Notes under the pieces: generated by a model
The model's database searches: none
The model's input: the letters and a program-made list of their open reading frames with translations, nothing else
What the model was told of the DNA's origin: nothing
DNA from: Clostridium beijerinckii HUN142
GTDB lineage: Bacteria > Bacillota > Clostridia > Clostridiales > Clostridiaceae
Reading direction: 5' to 3'
Assembly (NCBI RefSeq): GCF_000621745.1
Contig: NZ_JHXK01000009.1
Coordinates: 186,001-250,000, forward strand
DNA length: 64,000 bases
Position numbers and translations under genes: made by a program
In this document: piece after piece, positions 9,501 through 17,330 of the stretch
Position numbering within the stretch: position 1 is the stretch's first letter
How the letters are laid out: each line of letters begins with the position of its first letter

Positions 9501-10464
9501 CAACAAAATTGATACTTGTTGATCCAATATCAACGCCCAAGTAACCTTCTTTTAAAGTATTGTTTATACAATTATGTTTATTTAAACCATCATTTACTCC
9601 GAATTTATCTAATTTTTCAAATAAGCTATTTTTAGGCTTTTCTATAATTAATTTTTCAGAAGAGCTAAGTTTATTTACATCTATAATTAATCCTTTTTCT
9701 TCTGCTATCTTGCAAGCTCCAAAACATGTAAGCAACTCAAAATTTTCTTCAATTATAATGTCTTCGTCTTCTAACTTTAATACATCCTTTAGAGCTTTAA
9801 CTACTCCTTTGTTATGTATTACCCCACCAGAAAGCATGATTGGTTTATTAAGCTTATTTTTCTGAAGAACATTTGCTTTATAATTTCTTACAAGTGCATG
9901 GCATAATCCTTGTAATATGTCCTCTACTTTTACACCATCCTGCATATGATGTATCATATCAGTCTTTGAAAAAACGCTGCATCTTCCAGCTATTCTTGGA
10001 ATTTCTGTAGCTTTTTCTGTATAAAGTGATATATCTTTTATATCTATAGATAATCTTGAAGCCTGCTCTTCTAAAAAAGAACCAGTACCAGCTGCACAGC
10101 TTGTATTCATGAAGAATTTTACATTTTTAACATCTATATCTGTAATATATTTTGTTTCTTGTGCACCAAGTTCAATAATAGATTTAACATTCTTATTTTT
10201 AAATAAAGCTCCTTCAATAAGAGAAATACTATTATTGATATGATACTTTTTATCTAAATTAATTCTTGATGATAAACTTCCTGTTATCCCAATAACCATA
10301 TTTGATTCTTTATTAATTGCTTTAACCTTCTCAATTAACTCACTATAATATTTATTAATATTTCCTTTATGGAATATATAATTACTTTCAATTAAATTAT
10401 CATTACTATCTAAGTAAACATACTTAAGAGTTGAATAACCAATATCTATTCCTAACTTATTCAT
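6547..10464 (-). CDS. Fused 2-hydroxyacyl-CoA dehydratase activator-like protein, 1305 aa
   Basis: A giant fusion of the COG1924/DUF2229/COG3581 type. Two ASKHA ATPase halves come first: residues 1-270 (LGIDIGYSTLKYV) and about 308-575 (YLGVDIGSTSINFVVID). Each half keeps both cysteine motifs used for the bridging [4Fe-4S] cluster of HgdC-type activators (CAAGTG and RCSVF, then CAAGTG and RCTVF). A DUF2229 region follows (IGIPRVLFLNKMFPMFNEI), then a HgdB-like C-terminal part. HgdC-type activators inject an electron into 2-hydroxyacyl-CoA dehydratases; these long fusions have no established substrate. No dehydratase subunit gene is adjacent. AAAGGAGGG precedes the ATG, and a palindrome and TATAAT box lie upstream. 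Confidence 0.85.
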   Translation of the reverse strand: MNKLGIDIGYSTLKYVYLDSNDNLIESNYIFHKGNINKYYSELIEKVKAINKESNMVIGITGSLSSRINLDKKYHINNSISLIEGALFKNKNVKSIIELGAQETKYITDIDVKNVKFFMNTSCAAGTGSFLEEQASRLSIDIKDISLYTEKATEIPRIAGRCSVFSKTDMIHHMQDGVKVEDILQGLCHALVRNYKANVLQKNKLNKPIMLSGGVIHNKGVVKALKDVLKLEDEDIIIEENFELLTCFGACKIAEEKGLIIDVNKLSSSEKLIIEKPKNSLFEKLDKFGVNDGLNKHNCINNTLKEGYLGVDIGSTSINFVVIDEANNVIDYIYTKTNGKPKEVVTEYFDILKERLGQDFKFKGIGTTGSGREYIGKLINADLIVNEITAQAEGAINVCSDVDTIFEIGGQDSKYICIENKLVKDFEMNKICAAGTGAFIEEQIKKLGISINEFGKVALEGDSPCNLGDRCTVFIEGNIGKAIGEGESIENISAGLAYSIVKNYLNRVVGNRPIGNKIFLQGGIAHNQAVVNAFRALLNKEIIIPEFFSVTGALGTAVLTKESIKNNEKDKKQNSSIDYSNKGEKLFLDGYITDKDANKKTIGIPRVLFLNKMFPMFNEIFKKLGYNVLLSDATNEDIIGLSQEYSFEETCFPVKLINGHVAWLLQRKVDYIFLPHLYTMKHAGSDVREDYACVYMQTSPKIIESVFNLEEKNIKLISPTLSFNFGKQYMIKTLLSIGKDLGKNKIETAAAVMSGMKKFMDYEKNLESLGSDVLKNIGEDEKVFVMISRVYNIVDPALNMGIENELKKRGYKVLHLTHLEASEMNIGEEYSNMYWPFGQHIITGAKIIRNHKNLYPIYITNHGCGPDTILTHYFKKEMGSKPYLHIEVDEHSSKVGVITRVEAFINSIKNCDNNGLLENKVEESAEGNYSKKLGMVNEVKFDNKLQNSKNEIETENEVIIPYMYPYSNILKAFLERKNKEVTILEPVSESTIEIGKQFSRGKEYFSLTGLISEVISKVKESEKEYTLYLPTDEGSETFGQYGKLIQYKALECGRKLNLEAPFIEDYLGDKDFGLEFFKALVIGDLINRLHEDKKETSLDDLIKAIKNNNMTDSYFDEKLEILDSEILKENKKKLLIVGESLVVNKDYLNNNLIKRLMENYDVVKQPFAEELYMLYEDFSNKRNKTNKQYLKLVAEAKKIINKVNLILEEKSPFNKDIDSLNEILKDKLPNYAGGSGRYRFAKLLTAENVDGIIVVSSMYENTATILKILREKYKEEINIPVLDLYFDSNINKNNEELIETFTAYL

Positions 10465-10507
10465 AACACCCTCCTTTGAAATTCATTCTCATTTACTTCT
10501 TATAAGT

Positions 10508-10549
10508 ATTATATTACACTTTCACGCTAGACTCCGTATCATATGATAC
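10508..10549 (-). promoter_or_regulatory. Putative promoter and 14-bp palindromic operator of the activator-like gene
   Basis: A minus-strand TATAAT is at 10508-10513, about 45 bases before the start codon. The perfect palindrome GTATCATATGATAC at 10536-10549 sits at the -35 position and no TTGACA-like box is seen, which fits activator control. Inference only. Confidence 0.4.
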
Positions 10550-10894
10550 GCTTAAGAAGAAATTTATGAGGAGTCTAATGTCAGATTTAGATAATTTAAA
10601 TATTTCATGTGCTTCTGAAGTCCAAATGATTGAGGTTTTTATAAACTAAAATACCCTATAGAGTTGACTTTTTTATCGTCTATTCTATAGGATACAATCT
10701 AATTATCTTATGATCCATCCATTATTAAAAATAAAGTTTACACTATATCTTTCAATCTGAAGTATTGCTCGATCTTTTCATCAATTAAACAAAAATTACA
10801 GGAATGTGCGATTTTAAATTTCATATTTTTAGTTAAGACTAAAAATAAATTATACAGATTAATCAATAGTTAGCTACAACAATGGATTATGCCA
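10550..10894. other. Intergenic region between activator-like gene and FAD oxidoreductase
   Basis: No gene seen. Holds the minus-strand terminator-like hairpin at 10652-10694 and otherwise featureless AT-rich sequence. Confidence 0.4.
10652..10694 (-). terminator. Probable terminator downstream of the FAD oxidoreductase
   Basis: CCTATAGAGTTGAC pairs with GTCTATTCTATAGG (two internal mismatches) around a T-rich loop; on the minus strand the stem is followed by TATTTTAGTTT. It lies 200 bases after the oxidoreductase stop, so the assignment is moderate. Confidence 0.5.
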
Positions 10895-12265
10895 CTATCT
10901 TTCATCTCTATGATCATAATCACAAGTACGAGCTGGTGGAATACTCTGTATGAAGTTGAAAACATTTTCTGGATCATATTTAGCTTTAATTCTCCTAAGT
11001 CTAGCAAAATTATCACCATAATATTCATGACCGTAATCTTTTATACATAAATCTGGTACATTTACATATGATCCTGTTATATATGACTGCAATCTTGCAC
11101 GTGTCTTCTCAACAAGCATAATATTCTCTCGTGCTTCACCTTTTTCAATCCATGATGCATCCCATTCCAAATAATATTTAGTATTTCGCCAGAAAAAGGC
11201 TGTATCCTTTGGATTTACACTATTCATAGCACCTCCAGAGTTAAGGAAAAAGAAATTAGATTCGCTTCCTTTTGCTTTTTCTAAGAAGCTTCTTATTGCT
11301 TCAATTCCTTCTTCAGGTAGAGTTTGCTCAACCCAGGCAGATGACCACGTACTCTTCTGTTCATCGAAGAAAGGTTCATTTGGAGCCCAGAAATCTATTG
11401 CCTCACTTAGTGTAACCCCATCAATAACTACCTTTAAAGGACATCCTACTTCTATCAAAGGTCTTATCAACTTCTTCAGTTCTGCTTTAGTCCCAAGGAA
11501 TAATCCCTGTGAACGGAGAAGACCATTTGTTTTAGAATATATCTCCAATATAGTACCAAGTCTTACATCTACAAATGGAGACCACCTTTGCCATGCATCA
11601 ATAACTTCATCTAATTGCTCCCAAGGCCAAATTATTTGGAATATCCCAACTTCAGCAGGAGCACGACGTATTCTAAATGTGTATGAGGTTATAATACCGA
11701 AGTTACCTCCTCCACCTCCACGAATAGCCCATAGTAAGTCTGGATTTTCCTTTTCGCTAACGTGCATAATCTCACCATCAGCATTAACTATAGTGGCAGC
11801 TAGAATATTATCTGAAATCACTCCTGCTGTTCGTTGTATAGCTGTAATTCCTCCACCAGTACTTATTCCGCCTATACCAACAGTAGAACTATCTCCAAAA
11901 GGAGCAAGGAAACCTTCCTGTGCTAGCATCCTCACAAGAGAACCAACGCGTATTCCCGCTTCAACTGTGGCAATTAAATTTTCTTTATCTACCTTTACTC
12001 TTTTCATTAGACCAGTATCTATTACAATTCCACCATTTGTTTGTGAAAAATCTTTTGCTAGAGCATGCCTGCCGCTTCGCATTCTAATTGGTACATCATT
12101 CTCACGAGCCCACTTGACTGCATTTTCTACATCCTTATTATTCTTTGCAAAAACAAATACACTAGGAAACGCGTTGGTGAACGGATTCCAGTTCATTCGT
12201 GCTTCCCTATATTCAGGATCATTTGGACGGACTACCTTTCCAGTTAATTTTGTTTTGCATTTCAT
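10895..12265 (-). CDS. FAD-linked oxidoreductase, berberine-bridge-enzyme-like, 456 aa
   Basis: A PCMH-type FAD-binding protein. Residues 35-200 form the FAD-binding domain: RMRSGRHALAKDF near 60 carries the histidine commonly used for covalent FAD attachment, and GIGGISTGGGITAIQRTAG and AIRGGGGGNFGIITSYTF bind FAD. The C-terminal YYGDNFARLRRIKAKYDPENVF is the BBE signature. The second covalent attachment cysteine of bicovalent family members is not evident. Relatives oxidise sugars or alcohols with oxygen or another acceptor; in an anaerobe the acceptor is unclear. It stands alone, with AGAGGGTGA before the ATG. Confidence 0.85.
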   Translation of the reverse strand: MKCKTKLTGKVVRPNDPEYREARMNWNPFTNAFPSVFVFAKNNKDVENAVKWARENDVPIRMRSGRHALAKDFSQTNGGIVIDTGLMKRVKVDKENLIATVEAGIRVGSLVRMLAQEGFLAPFGDSSTVGIGGISTGGGITAIQRTAGVISDNILAATIVNADGEIMHVSEKENPDLLWAIRGGGGGNFGIITSYTFRIRRAPAEVGIFQIIWPWEQLDEVIDAWQRWSPFVDVRLGTILEIYSKTNGLLRSQGLFLGTKAELKKLIRPLIEVGCPLKVVIDGVTLSEAIDFWAPNEPFFDEQKSTWSSAWVEQTLPEEGIEAIRSFLEKAKGSESNFFFLNSGGAMNSVNPKDTAFFWRNTKYYLEWDASWIEKGEARENIMLVEKTRARLQSYITGSYVNVPDLCIKDYGHEYYGDNFARLRRIKAKYDPENVFNFIQSIPPARTCDYDHRDER

Positions 12266-12696
12266 ATAGTCACCCTCTTTTGTAAATTTGCTTTATATAA
12301 AAACAATGTGATTTTTTACACAAAGCTTGTTATATTTTATAATATGAACATTTATAAAATTAGTACCATCTTTTAACTTTTCATCTAACATAATACTATA
12401 AAAACACTACGAACTTTTGATTAAACTACTGTGAATTAAGAAGGCAAGTACGCTCATATTTCCCATGTACTTTTTCCCAAAAACGAGTATACACTTTTCA
12501 TTGATATGTAATTCACTATGTGATTTTTTAATACTCATCCTGATCTGAGATTAGTTTTTTAATTCACCACCAAGCAAATATTTTTTTATTCTCTTTTAAA
12601 AGGCAACTTTCCGAATAAGCCTTTCTCATAATTAATCCCCCTCACCAAGCACAATGTCCATATGTTTGTCTAGTGATACAAATTTCTAGAGAATAA
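12266..12696. other. Intergenic region, nothing recognised
   Basis: About 430 AT-rich bases between the FAD oxidoreductase start and the iron-transport terminator. No gene or repeat recognised. It must contain the oxidoreductase promoter, but no clear -35/-10 pair is seen. Confidence 0.4.
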
Positions 12697-12738
12697 TAAA
12701 TCCTCGACAATACTACACTCGTATTGTCGAGGATTTGT
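12697..12738 (-). terminator. Terminator of the iron-siderophore ABC operon
   Basis: ATCCTCGACAATAC and GTATTGTCGAGGAT are perfect complements around TACACTC, directly after the ATPase stop codon. The minus strand continues with TTATTATTCT. Confidence 0.9.
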
Positions 12739-13542
12739 TTAGTTAACATGATGTCTTCCTCTTGGAACTATAAAAGGCGAATTAGATACTGGATCTTGTA
12801 TTACCACACAATCTAATCCAAATACTTCATTGATTAATTCTGATGTTATAACCTTTGATGGTTCACCTTTCCCAATTAATTTTCCCTTTCGAAGAGCAAA
12901 TATATAATCTGCATATCTGGCAGATAAATTTATATCATGAAGTACCATTACAATAGTAGTTCCTCTTCTGCGGTTTAGATCCGTCAATAAATCAAGAATT
13001 TCTACTTGATAAGCAATATCAAGATATGTAGTTGGTTCATCTAAAAGAAGTATATCTGTCTGCTGAGCTAGTGCCATAGCTATCCAAACCCTTTGGCGTT
13101 GTCCTCCAGATAGCTCATCTACACTACGATTAGCAAGCTCTGTTATTCCCATTATTTCAAGTGCCTCTTCTACTGCATCAAAGTCACTTTTATCCATGCT
13201 TTTCAAAAATGCTTGATATGGAAATCTACCTCTTGAAACTAAGTCCCAGACTGTTATCCCTTCTGGAACTACTGGTGATTGTGGAAGCAGTCCTAAAACT
13301 TGTGCCAATTTTTTAGAAGGCATTGAAGTTATTTTTTTGCCATCAATTACAACATCTCCCGAAATTGGCTTAATAAGCCTTGCAAGTGTTTTTAGCAAAG
13401 TTGATTTACCACATGCATTTGCACCAATAATAACACTGATTTTATTACTTGGAATAGTTATATCAATTCCATCAACTATAATCTTTTTTTCATACCCAGT
13501 TACTAAATTTTTTGCTTCAAGCAATTGTTGTTTTTCATTCAT
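12739..13542 (-). CDS. Iron-siderophore ABC transporter ATP-binding protein, FecE/FepC type, 267 aa
   Basis: A standard FecE-type ATPase. Walker A is GANACGKSTLLKTLARL at about residues 38-54, the signature LSGGQRQRVWIAMALAQQ near 142-159, Walker B DILLLDEPTTYLD and the H-loop histidine VLHDINLSARYAD. Length is typical. It powers uptake of a ferric siderophore or related chelate through the two permeases encoded just upstream. The start overlaps the stop of the second permease gene. The operon's promoter carries a Fur-like box, so induction by iron shortage is expected. Confidence 0.92.
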   Translation of the reverse strand: MNEKQQLLEAKNLVTGYEKKIIVDGIDITIPSNKISVIIGANACGKSTLLKTLARLIKPISGDVVIDGKKITSMPSKKLAQVLGLLPQSPVVPEGITVWDLVSRGRFPYQAFLKSMDKSDFDAVEEALEIMGITELANRSVDELSGGQRQRVWIAMALAQQTDILLLDEPTTYLDIAYQVEILDLLTDLNRRRGTTIVMVLHDINLSARYADYIFALRKGKLIGKGEPSKVITSELINEVFGLDCVVIQDPVSNSPFIVPRGRHHVN

Positions 13543-14573
13543 TATGCTTGCCCCCTTCTGTTTATAGTTATTAGAAGCAATAGCATATATGGTGCTCCTA
13601 AAATTCCTGTAATTACACCTACAGGAAATCTTGTACTAAATACAAACTGGCCAATCATATCTGCTCCAAGTACTAATAATGCTCCAACTAAACCTGATGC
13701 TAAAACATTTGGTGCACCTAGTCCAACAAGTCTTGCTGAAATTGGACCTGATAAAAATGCAACAAAGGCTATAGGCCCTGTAACAGCAGTTGCAAAAGCA
13801 ATTAAAAATACGGAACTTAAGATCAATGCTATTCTTATTAAATTTATTTTAATCCCCAGTGTTGTTGCAAATTCATCTCCTAATTCTAATATTTGAAGAT
13901 GATTAGTTAAACATAAAATGATAACTCCAAATATAATAACAACCACAAGTAAGCCTGGGACATCTTTCATACTCATCCCATTTAAGCTTCCATTTAACCA
14001 TGTCAGTGCTTTTGAGACATCGTGTTCTGAAGCCTTAACCAGCAAAAATGATATAAGGGCATTTAGCATTGCTTGCATTCCAATTCCTATAAGTATTAAT
14101 CTTCCGCCTGAAAATCCTGAACCTTTAGAGAACATATATATAAGTCCTGAAACCAAAATTCCTGAAATCACAGCTGCAATAGAAACACCGCTTCCACTCA
14201 TGTGAAGAACTAATATACAAAATACAGCTGCCACACTAGCTCCTGAACTTATTCCTATAATATCAGGACTAGCTAGTGGATTTCTAAGCATAGTTTGAAA
14301 TGTGTTTCCTGCTATTCCAAATGCTAGCCCTGCTAAAAGTCCACAAAACATTCTTGGTAAACGCAAGGTTCCTATAGTAAATGTAGCTCCTTGTATCTCT
14401 TCCCCAATAAGTACTCTTATAACTGTACTTAATGAATAATTAGTTTTACCATATAAAAGCATAACTCCGCAAAGACTTAATGTTAAAGCAAAGAGAATTA
14501 TATTAACGCTAATCATGCGTTTTTTTCTTTTTATATAACCTTCTTTTATCATAGAGTGAGTAGTTTTTATCAT
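13542..14573 (-). CDS. Iron-siderophore ABC transporter permease, FecCD family, 343 aa
   Basis: A polytopic BtuC/FecCD-type permease with about ten hydrophobic helices. Family signatures include RLPRMFCGLLAGLAFGIAGNTFQTMLRNPLASPDIIGISSGAS at about 68-110 and the ATPase-contact region TTLGIKINLIR followed by TGPIAFVAFLSGPISARLVG. It overlaps the preceding permease gene by four bases and the following ATPase gene by one, so the genes are translationally coupled. It probably forms a heterodimer with the other permease. Confidence 0.9.
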   Translation of the reverse strand: MIKTTHSMIKEGYIKRKKRMISVNIILFALTLSLCGVMLLYGKTNYSLSTVIRVLIGEEIQGATFTIGTLRLPRMFCGLLAGLAFGIAGNTFQTMLRNPLASPDIIGISSGASVAAVFCILVLHMSGSGVSIAAVISGILVSGLIYMFSKGSGFSGGRLILIGIGMQAMLNALISFLLVKASEHDVSKALTWLNGSLNGMSMKDVPGLLVVVIIFGVIILCLTNHLQILELGDEFATTLGIKINLIRIALILSSVFLIAFATAVTGPIAFVAFLSGPISARLVGLGAPNVLASGLVGALLVLGADMIGQFVFSTRFPVGVITGILGAPYMLLLLITINRRGQA

Positions 14574-15568
14574 ATAGCCCTCACCTTCGCTTTCCTTGCA
14601 ATGATAATAAGAATTGGTGCACCTAAAAATGCAGTAATAATTCCCACCTGAAGTTCACCAGGACTTCCAATTACTCTTCCCAAAACATCTGAAATTGTTA
14701 AAATCACCGCTCCTCCAATAGCTGACATAGGAACTAAGCCTCTTAAATTTGAGCCAAAAATGAGACGTATACTATGAGGAATCATTAAACCTACAAATCC
14801 TATGGGTCCTGCAATTGCTGTGGTTGCACCACATAGTATAACCCCTGCAATTGCACATATAATCCTAATAATTCCTATATTTACTCCAAGACCAGTTGCA
14901 ACCTCATCTCCTAAAGCTAAAATATCCAATGCTGGTGCTGATATTATGCTTATTATTAATCCAATTATTAAAAATGGTAACATTAAGTCAATACTCTCCC
15001 AAGTTGCACCACTTACACTTCCGACCTGCCAAAATCTATATGCATCTATAACCTCACTTCTAGGAAGTATTATTACACTTACTAAAGAGGTTAAAACCGC
15101 ACTAGTAGCTGAGCCTGCCAAAGCAAGTTTTATTGGTGTCATACCTCCGCTTCCAATAGAAGCTATAGTATAAACAAATATTGATGTTATTCCTGCTCCA
15201 GCTAATGCAATCCAGATATACTCGTTAGCTGAATTTATATTAAAAAATGCTATTCCAATTACAACAAATAAAGACGCACCTGTATTAACTCCTAAAATGC
15301 TTGGGTCTGCTATTGGATTTCTAGTGATTGATTGCATAAGAGCCCCCGATATTCCAAGAGAAGCTCCTGCCATAATACTAAAAATTGTTCTTGGAACACG
15401 TTCTCGAACAACTAATGCAGCAAAAGACGTATCGTCACTATTTAATAAAGCATTTATTGCTTGACTAATTCCTATATTTTTTGACCCAAATGCCAGTGAT
15501 ATTACTACACATATACCTAGTAAAAAAATACTACCTAAATATATTCCTACTGTCTTTCTAAATCTCAT
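14570..15568 (-). CDS. Iron-siderophore ABC transporter permease, FecCD family, 332 aa
   Basis: The first of two FecCD permeases. It shows RVPRTIFSIMAGASLGISGALMQSITRNPIADPSILGVNTGAS at about 58-100, a GLGVNIGIIR coupling segment and TTAIAGPIGFVGLMIPHSIRLIFG. About nine to ten transmembrane helices. The start codon overlaps the stop of the substrate-binding lipoprotein gene. It differs clearly from the second permease, as usual for heterodimeric siderophore importers. Confidence 0.9.
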   Translation of the reverse strand: MRFRKTVGIYLGSIFLLGICVVISLAFGSKNIGISQAINALLNSDDTSFAALVVRERVPRTIFSIMAGASLGISGALMQSITRNPIADPSILGVNTGASLFVVIGIAFFNINSANEYIWIALAGAGITSIFVYTIASIGSGGMTPIKLALAGSATSAVLTSLVSVIILPRSEVIDAYRFWQVGSVSGATWESIDLMLPFLIIGLIISIISAPALDILALGDEVATGLGVNIGIIRIICAIAGVILCGATTAIAGPIGFVGLMIPHSIRLIFGSNLRGLVPMSAIGGAVILTISDVLGRVIGSPGELQVGIITAFLGAPILIIIARKAKVRAI

Positions 15569-16593
15569 TATGCTTTATCTGCTGCCTCTCCAATTATTTT
15601 TAGATATTCATCTATTGTTGCTGGAATTGATAAAGCAGTAGGAGTACAAGATGCTGCAAGTGCTGATCCATCTTCTATTACGGCAACTGATCCTCTTTTT
15701 ATTGCTGGAACTGTTCCAAGTAGGGCATCTGATTGCAATTGTTTTACTAATGTATCATTTCCATACGTTACTATTACATCTACATCTGTTAATTTATCAA
15801 TATTTTCTGAACTAATTTCAAGAGCAAAACTATCTGAAGTCTGCGCAAGCTTTTTAACACTCTCTGGTAATTCTAATCCTAAATCAGTTAAATATGCTGC
15901 TCGAGGATCTGATGGAAGATATATATAAAATTTACCTAGGTCAGCTGGATTAAAGTAACAAAAAACAGCCTTTTTGCCTTTAAGTTTAGTATACTCACTA
16001 GTTTTTTCTGTTATTTGCTTTTCCAAATCTGAAACTAATTTGTCTCCTTCATCTTTTTTACCCATTGCAGTTGAATTAATTGATATTTGATCACGCCAAT
16101 ATGTTTGCCAAGGAAGTTTAGGATATGCTACAACAGGAGCAATTTTACTTAATAAATCATATTCTTCTTGTGTTATTCCTGAATATACAGCTAATATAAC
16201 ATCTGGCTTTGCATTACTGATAGCTTCATAATCTAAACCATCTACATCGTCAAAAGTAACAGGTTTGTCCACACCTAACTCTTTATATTTTTCTGCTGTC
16301 CATGGCAATAAACCATTTTCATCTGCTTTTCCATAGTTAGCTTTAGATACACCTGCTGGTACAACTCCTAATGCTAATGGTACGTCCTGATTTCCCCAAG
16401 AAATTGTAACAACCTTTTCTGGCTGTTTTTCAATTACTGTTTCACCAAAAGCATGTTTAATAGTAAGTGGATAAGTTACAGTCGCACTTTGTCCCACATT
16501 AGATTTATCTTCATTTTTAGCCGCTCCACTTGAGCATCCTGTTATTAATAAAGTACAAGCAAGAATAATCGTAGTTATTCCTTTTAATTTCAT
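15568..16593 (-). CDS. Iron-siderophore substrate-binding lipoprotein, FecB/FhuD type, 341 aa
   Basis: A type II signal peptide covers residues 1-20, with the lipobox LLITGC giving a lipidated Cys-20. The mature protein is a helical-backbone TroA/FhuD-type binding protein: EKVVTISWGNQDVPLALGVVP at the first lobe, ISNAKPDVILAVYSGITQEEYDLLSKIAPVVAY, and a C-terminal DVDVIVTYGNDTLVKQL lobe. It captures a ferric chelate outside the membrane and delivers it to the FecCD permeases. First gene of the operon; AGGAGG precedes the ATG, and a TTGACA/TAAAAT promoter with a Fur-like box lies about 65-120 bases upstream. Confidence 0.9.
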   Translation of the reverse strand: MKLKGITTIILACTLLITGCSSGAAKNEDKSNVGQSATVTYPLTIKHAFGETVIEKQPEKVVTISWGNQDVPLALGVVPAGVSKANYGKADENGLLPWTAEKYKELGVDKPVTFDDVDGLDYEAISNAKPDVILAVYSGITQEEYDLLSKIAPVVAYPKLPWQTYWRDQISINSTAMGKKDEGDKLVSDLEKQITEKTSEYTKLKGKKAVFCYFNPADLGKFYIYLPSDPRAAYLTDLGLELPESVKKLAQTSDSFALEISSENIDKLTDVDVIVTYGNDTLVKQLQSDALLGTVPAIKRGSVAVIEDGSALAASCTPTALSIPATIDEYLKIIGEAADKA

Positions 16594-16656
16594 GATAATC
16601 CTCCTAATTGTTATGTATTTTATTTAATTAATACTTATTTGATTTTTATACTCAAA

Positions 16657-16671
16657 TGATAATGTTTTTCA
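16657..16671 (-). promoter_or_regulatory. Fur-like box of the iron-transport operon
   Basis: On the minus strand TGAAAAACATTATCA matches the 7-1-7 Fur consensus TGATAATNATTATCA at 12 of 14 fixed positions. It lies just downstream of the -10 box, where repressor binding would block the start of transcription. Confidence 0.7.
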
Positions 16672-16687
16672 TTTACTATCGTTATTT

Positions 16688-16716
16688 ATTTTATATTTAT
16701 CAGTAAAATTTGTCAA
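16688..16716 (-). promoter_or_regulatory. Sigma-A promoter of the iron-transport operon
   Basis: On the minus strand TTGACA (16711-16716) and TAAAAT (16688-16693) are separated by 17 bases. Expected start is near 16681, about 90 bases before the lipoprotein ATG. Confidence 0.75.
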
Positions 16717-16790
16717 CCTTACATTTGAGAATATTATCTTGAAATTTGTGGTAATACTTATTAAATAAACTTATTTTCATTATATTTTGT

Positions 16791-17050
16791 GAAGACTTTG
16801 CCTTCATAGGGAGTTCCTAGAAAAGAACAAAACCGCAGGCGACTGTGTTTAAGTTCCGTATTGTGCTTCGCACTCTTTTCATATGTGTAGATTTTTTCAC
16901 GCATCTGCCTTTTCGAACGCATGTGAGAAAAATCTGCACATCAGAAATGGCAGCTATGCACTTATAAAAAGAGTAGCTATGCTACAATACTGAACTATTC
17001 TGCATATAAGAACATTTTATGCAGGCGAATAAGATTTCTTTTTTATTCTT
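16791..17050. other. Nested inverted-repeat element (structured RNA or non-autonomous mobile element candidate)
   Basis: No coding. The outer arms 16851-16880 (AGTTCCGTATTGTGCTTCGC onward) and 16966-16996 pair imperfectly over about 28 bases. Inside, ATGTGTAGATTTTTTCAC (16883-16900) pairs with GTGAGAAAAATCTGCACAT (16923-16941). Further small hairpins flank them (GTTC..GAAC near 16813-16828; CTGCATA..TATGCAG near 17000-17023), and the end runs into T-rich sequence. This looks like a cruciform-forming element or folded RNA between the iron operon promoter and the GPH transporter. Confidence 0.5.
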
Positions 17051-17151
17051 TTTTAAATACAAAAACTAGTCAATCAACCTTTTTTAAGTTATACCCTCAA
17101 GGAGTACCTCGTCTACAGATTTTATTGGAATATAAATTCCTAAAGAATAAA

Positions 17152-17229
17152 AAAATATTTATGATAAATCCTTGTTTTAATTGCGTTTCTAAACAGCAAT
17201 GAAAACAAGGATCTATACATAAATATTTC
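17152..17229 (-). terminator. Long hairpin, probable terminator of the GPH transporter gene
   Basis: An imperfect stem of about 30 bases: AAATATTTATG...TCCTTGTTTT...ATTGC pairs with GCAAT...AAAACAAGGA...CATAAATATTT. On the minus strand it runs into a T-rich tract. It lies 100 bases after the transporter stop codon. Unusually long for a terminator, so it may also be a repeat unit. Confidence 0.55.
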
Positions 17230-17330
17230 AAAACAAAATTACATAAAATTTATTATTAACGCACAAGTTCTTTAAGCAACAAAACTTATTTTTTGACTTA
17301 ACTAAATCTCGCTTTAAGACATTTGATAAA

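Noticed and set aside
9560..9865. Plus-strand open frame of 101 codons inside the activator-like gene
   Set aside because: Antisense of a clearly coding region; composition typical of shadow frames.
11679..12269. Long plus-strand open frame of 196 codons
   Set aside because: It is the antisense shadow of the FAD oxidoreductase, which has full family motifs; no ribosome binding site, and proline/serine-rich nonsense sequence.
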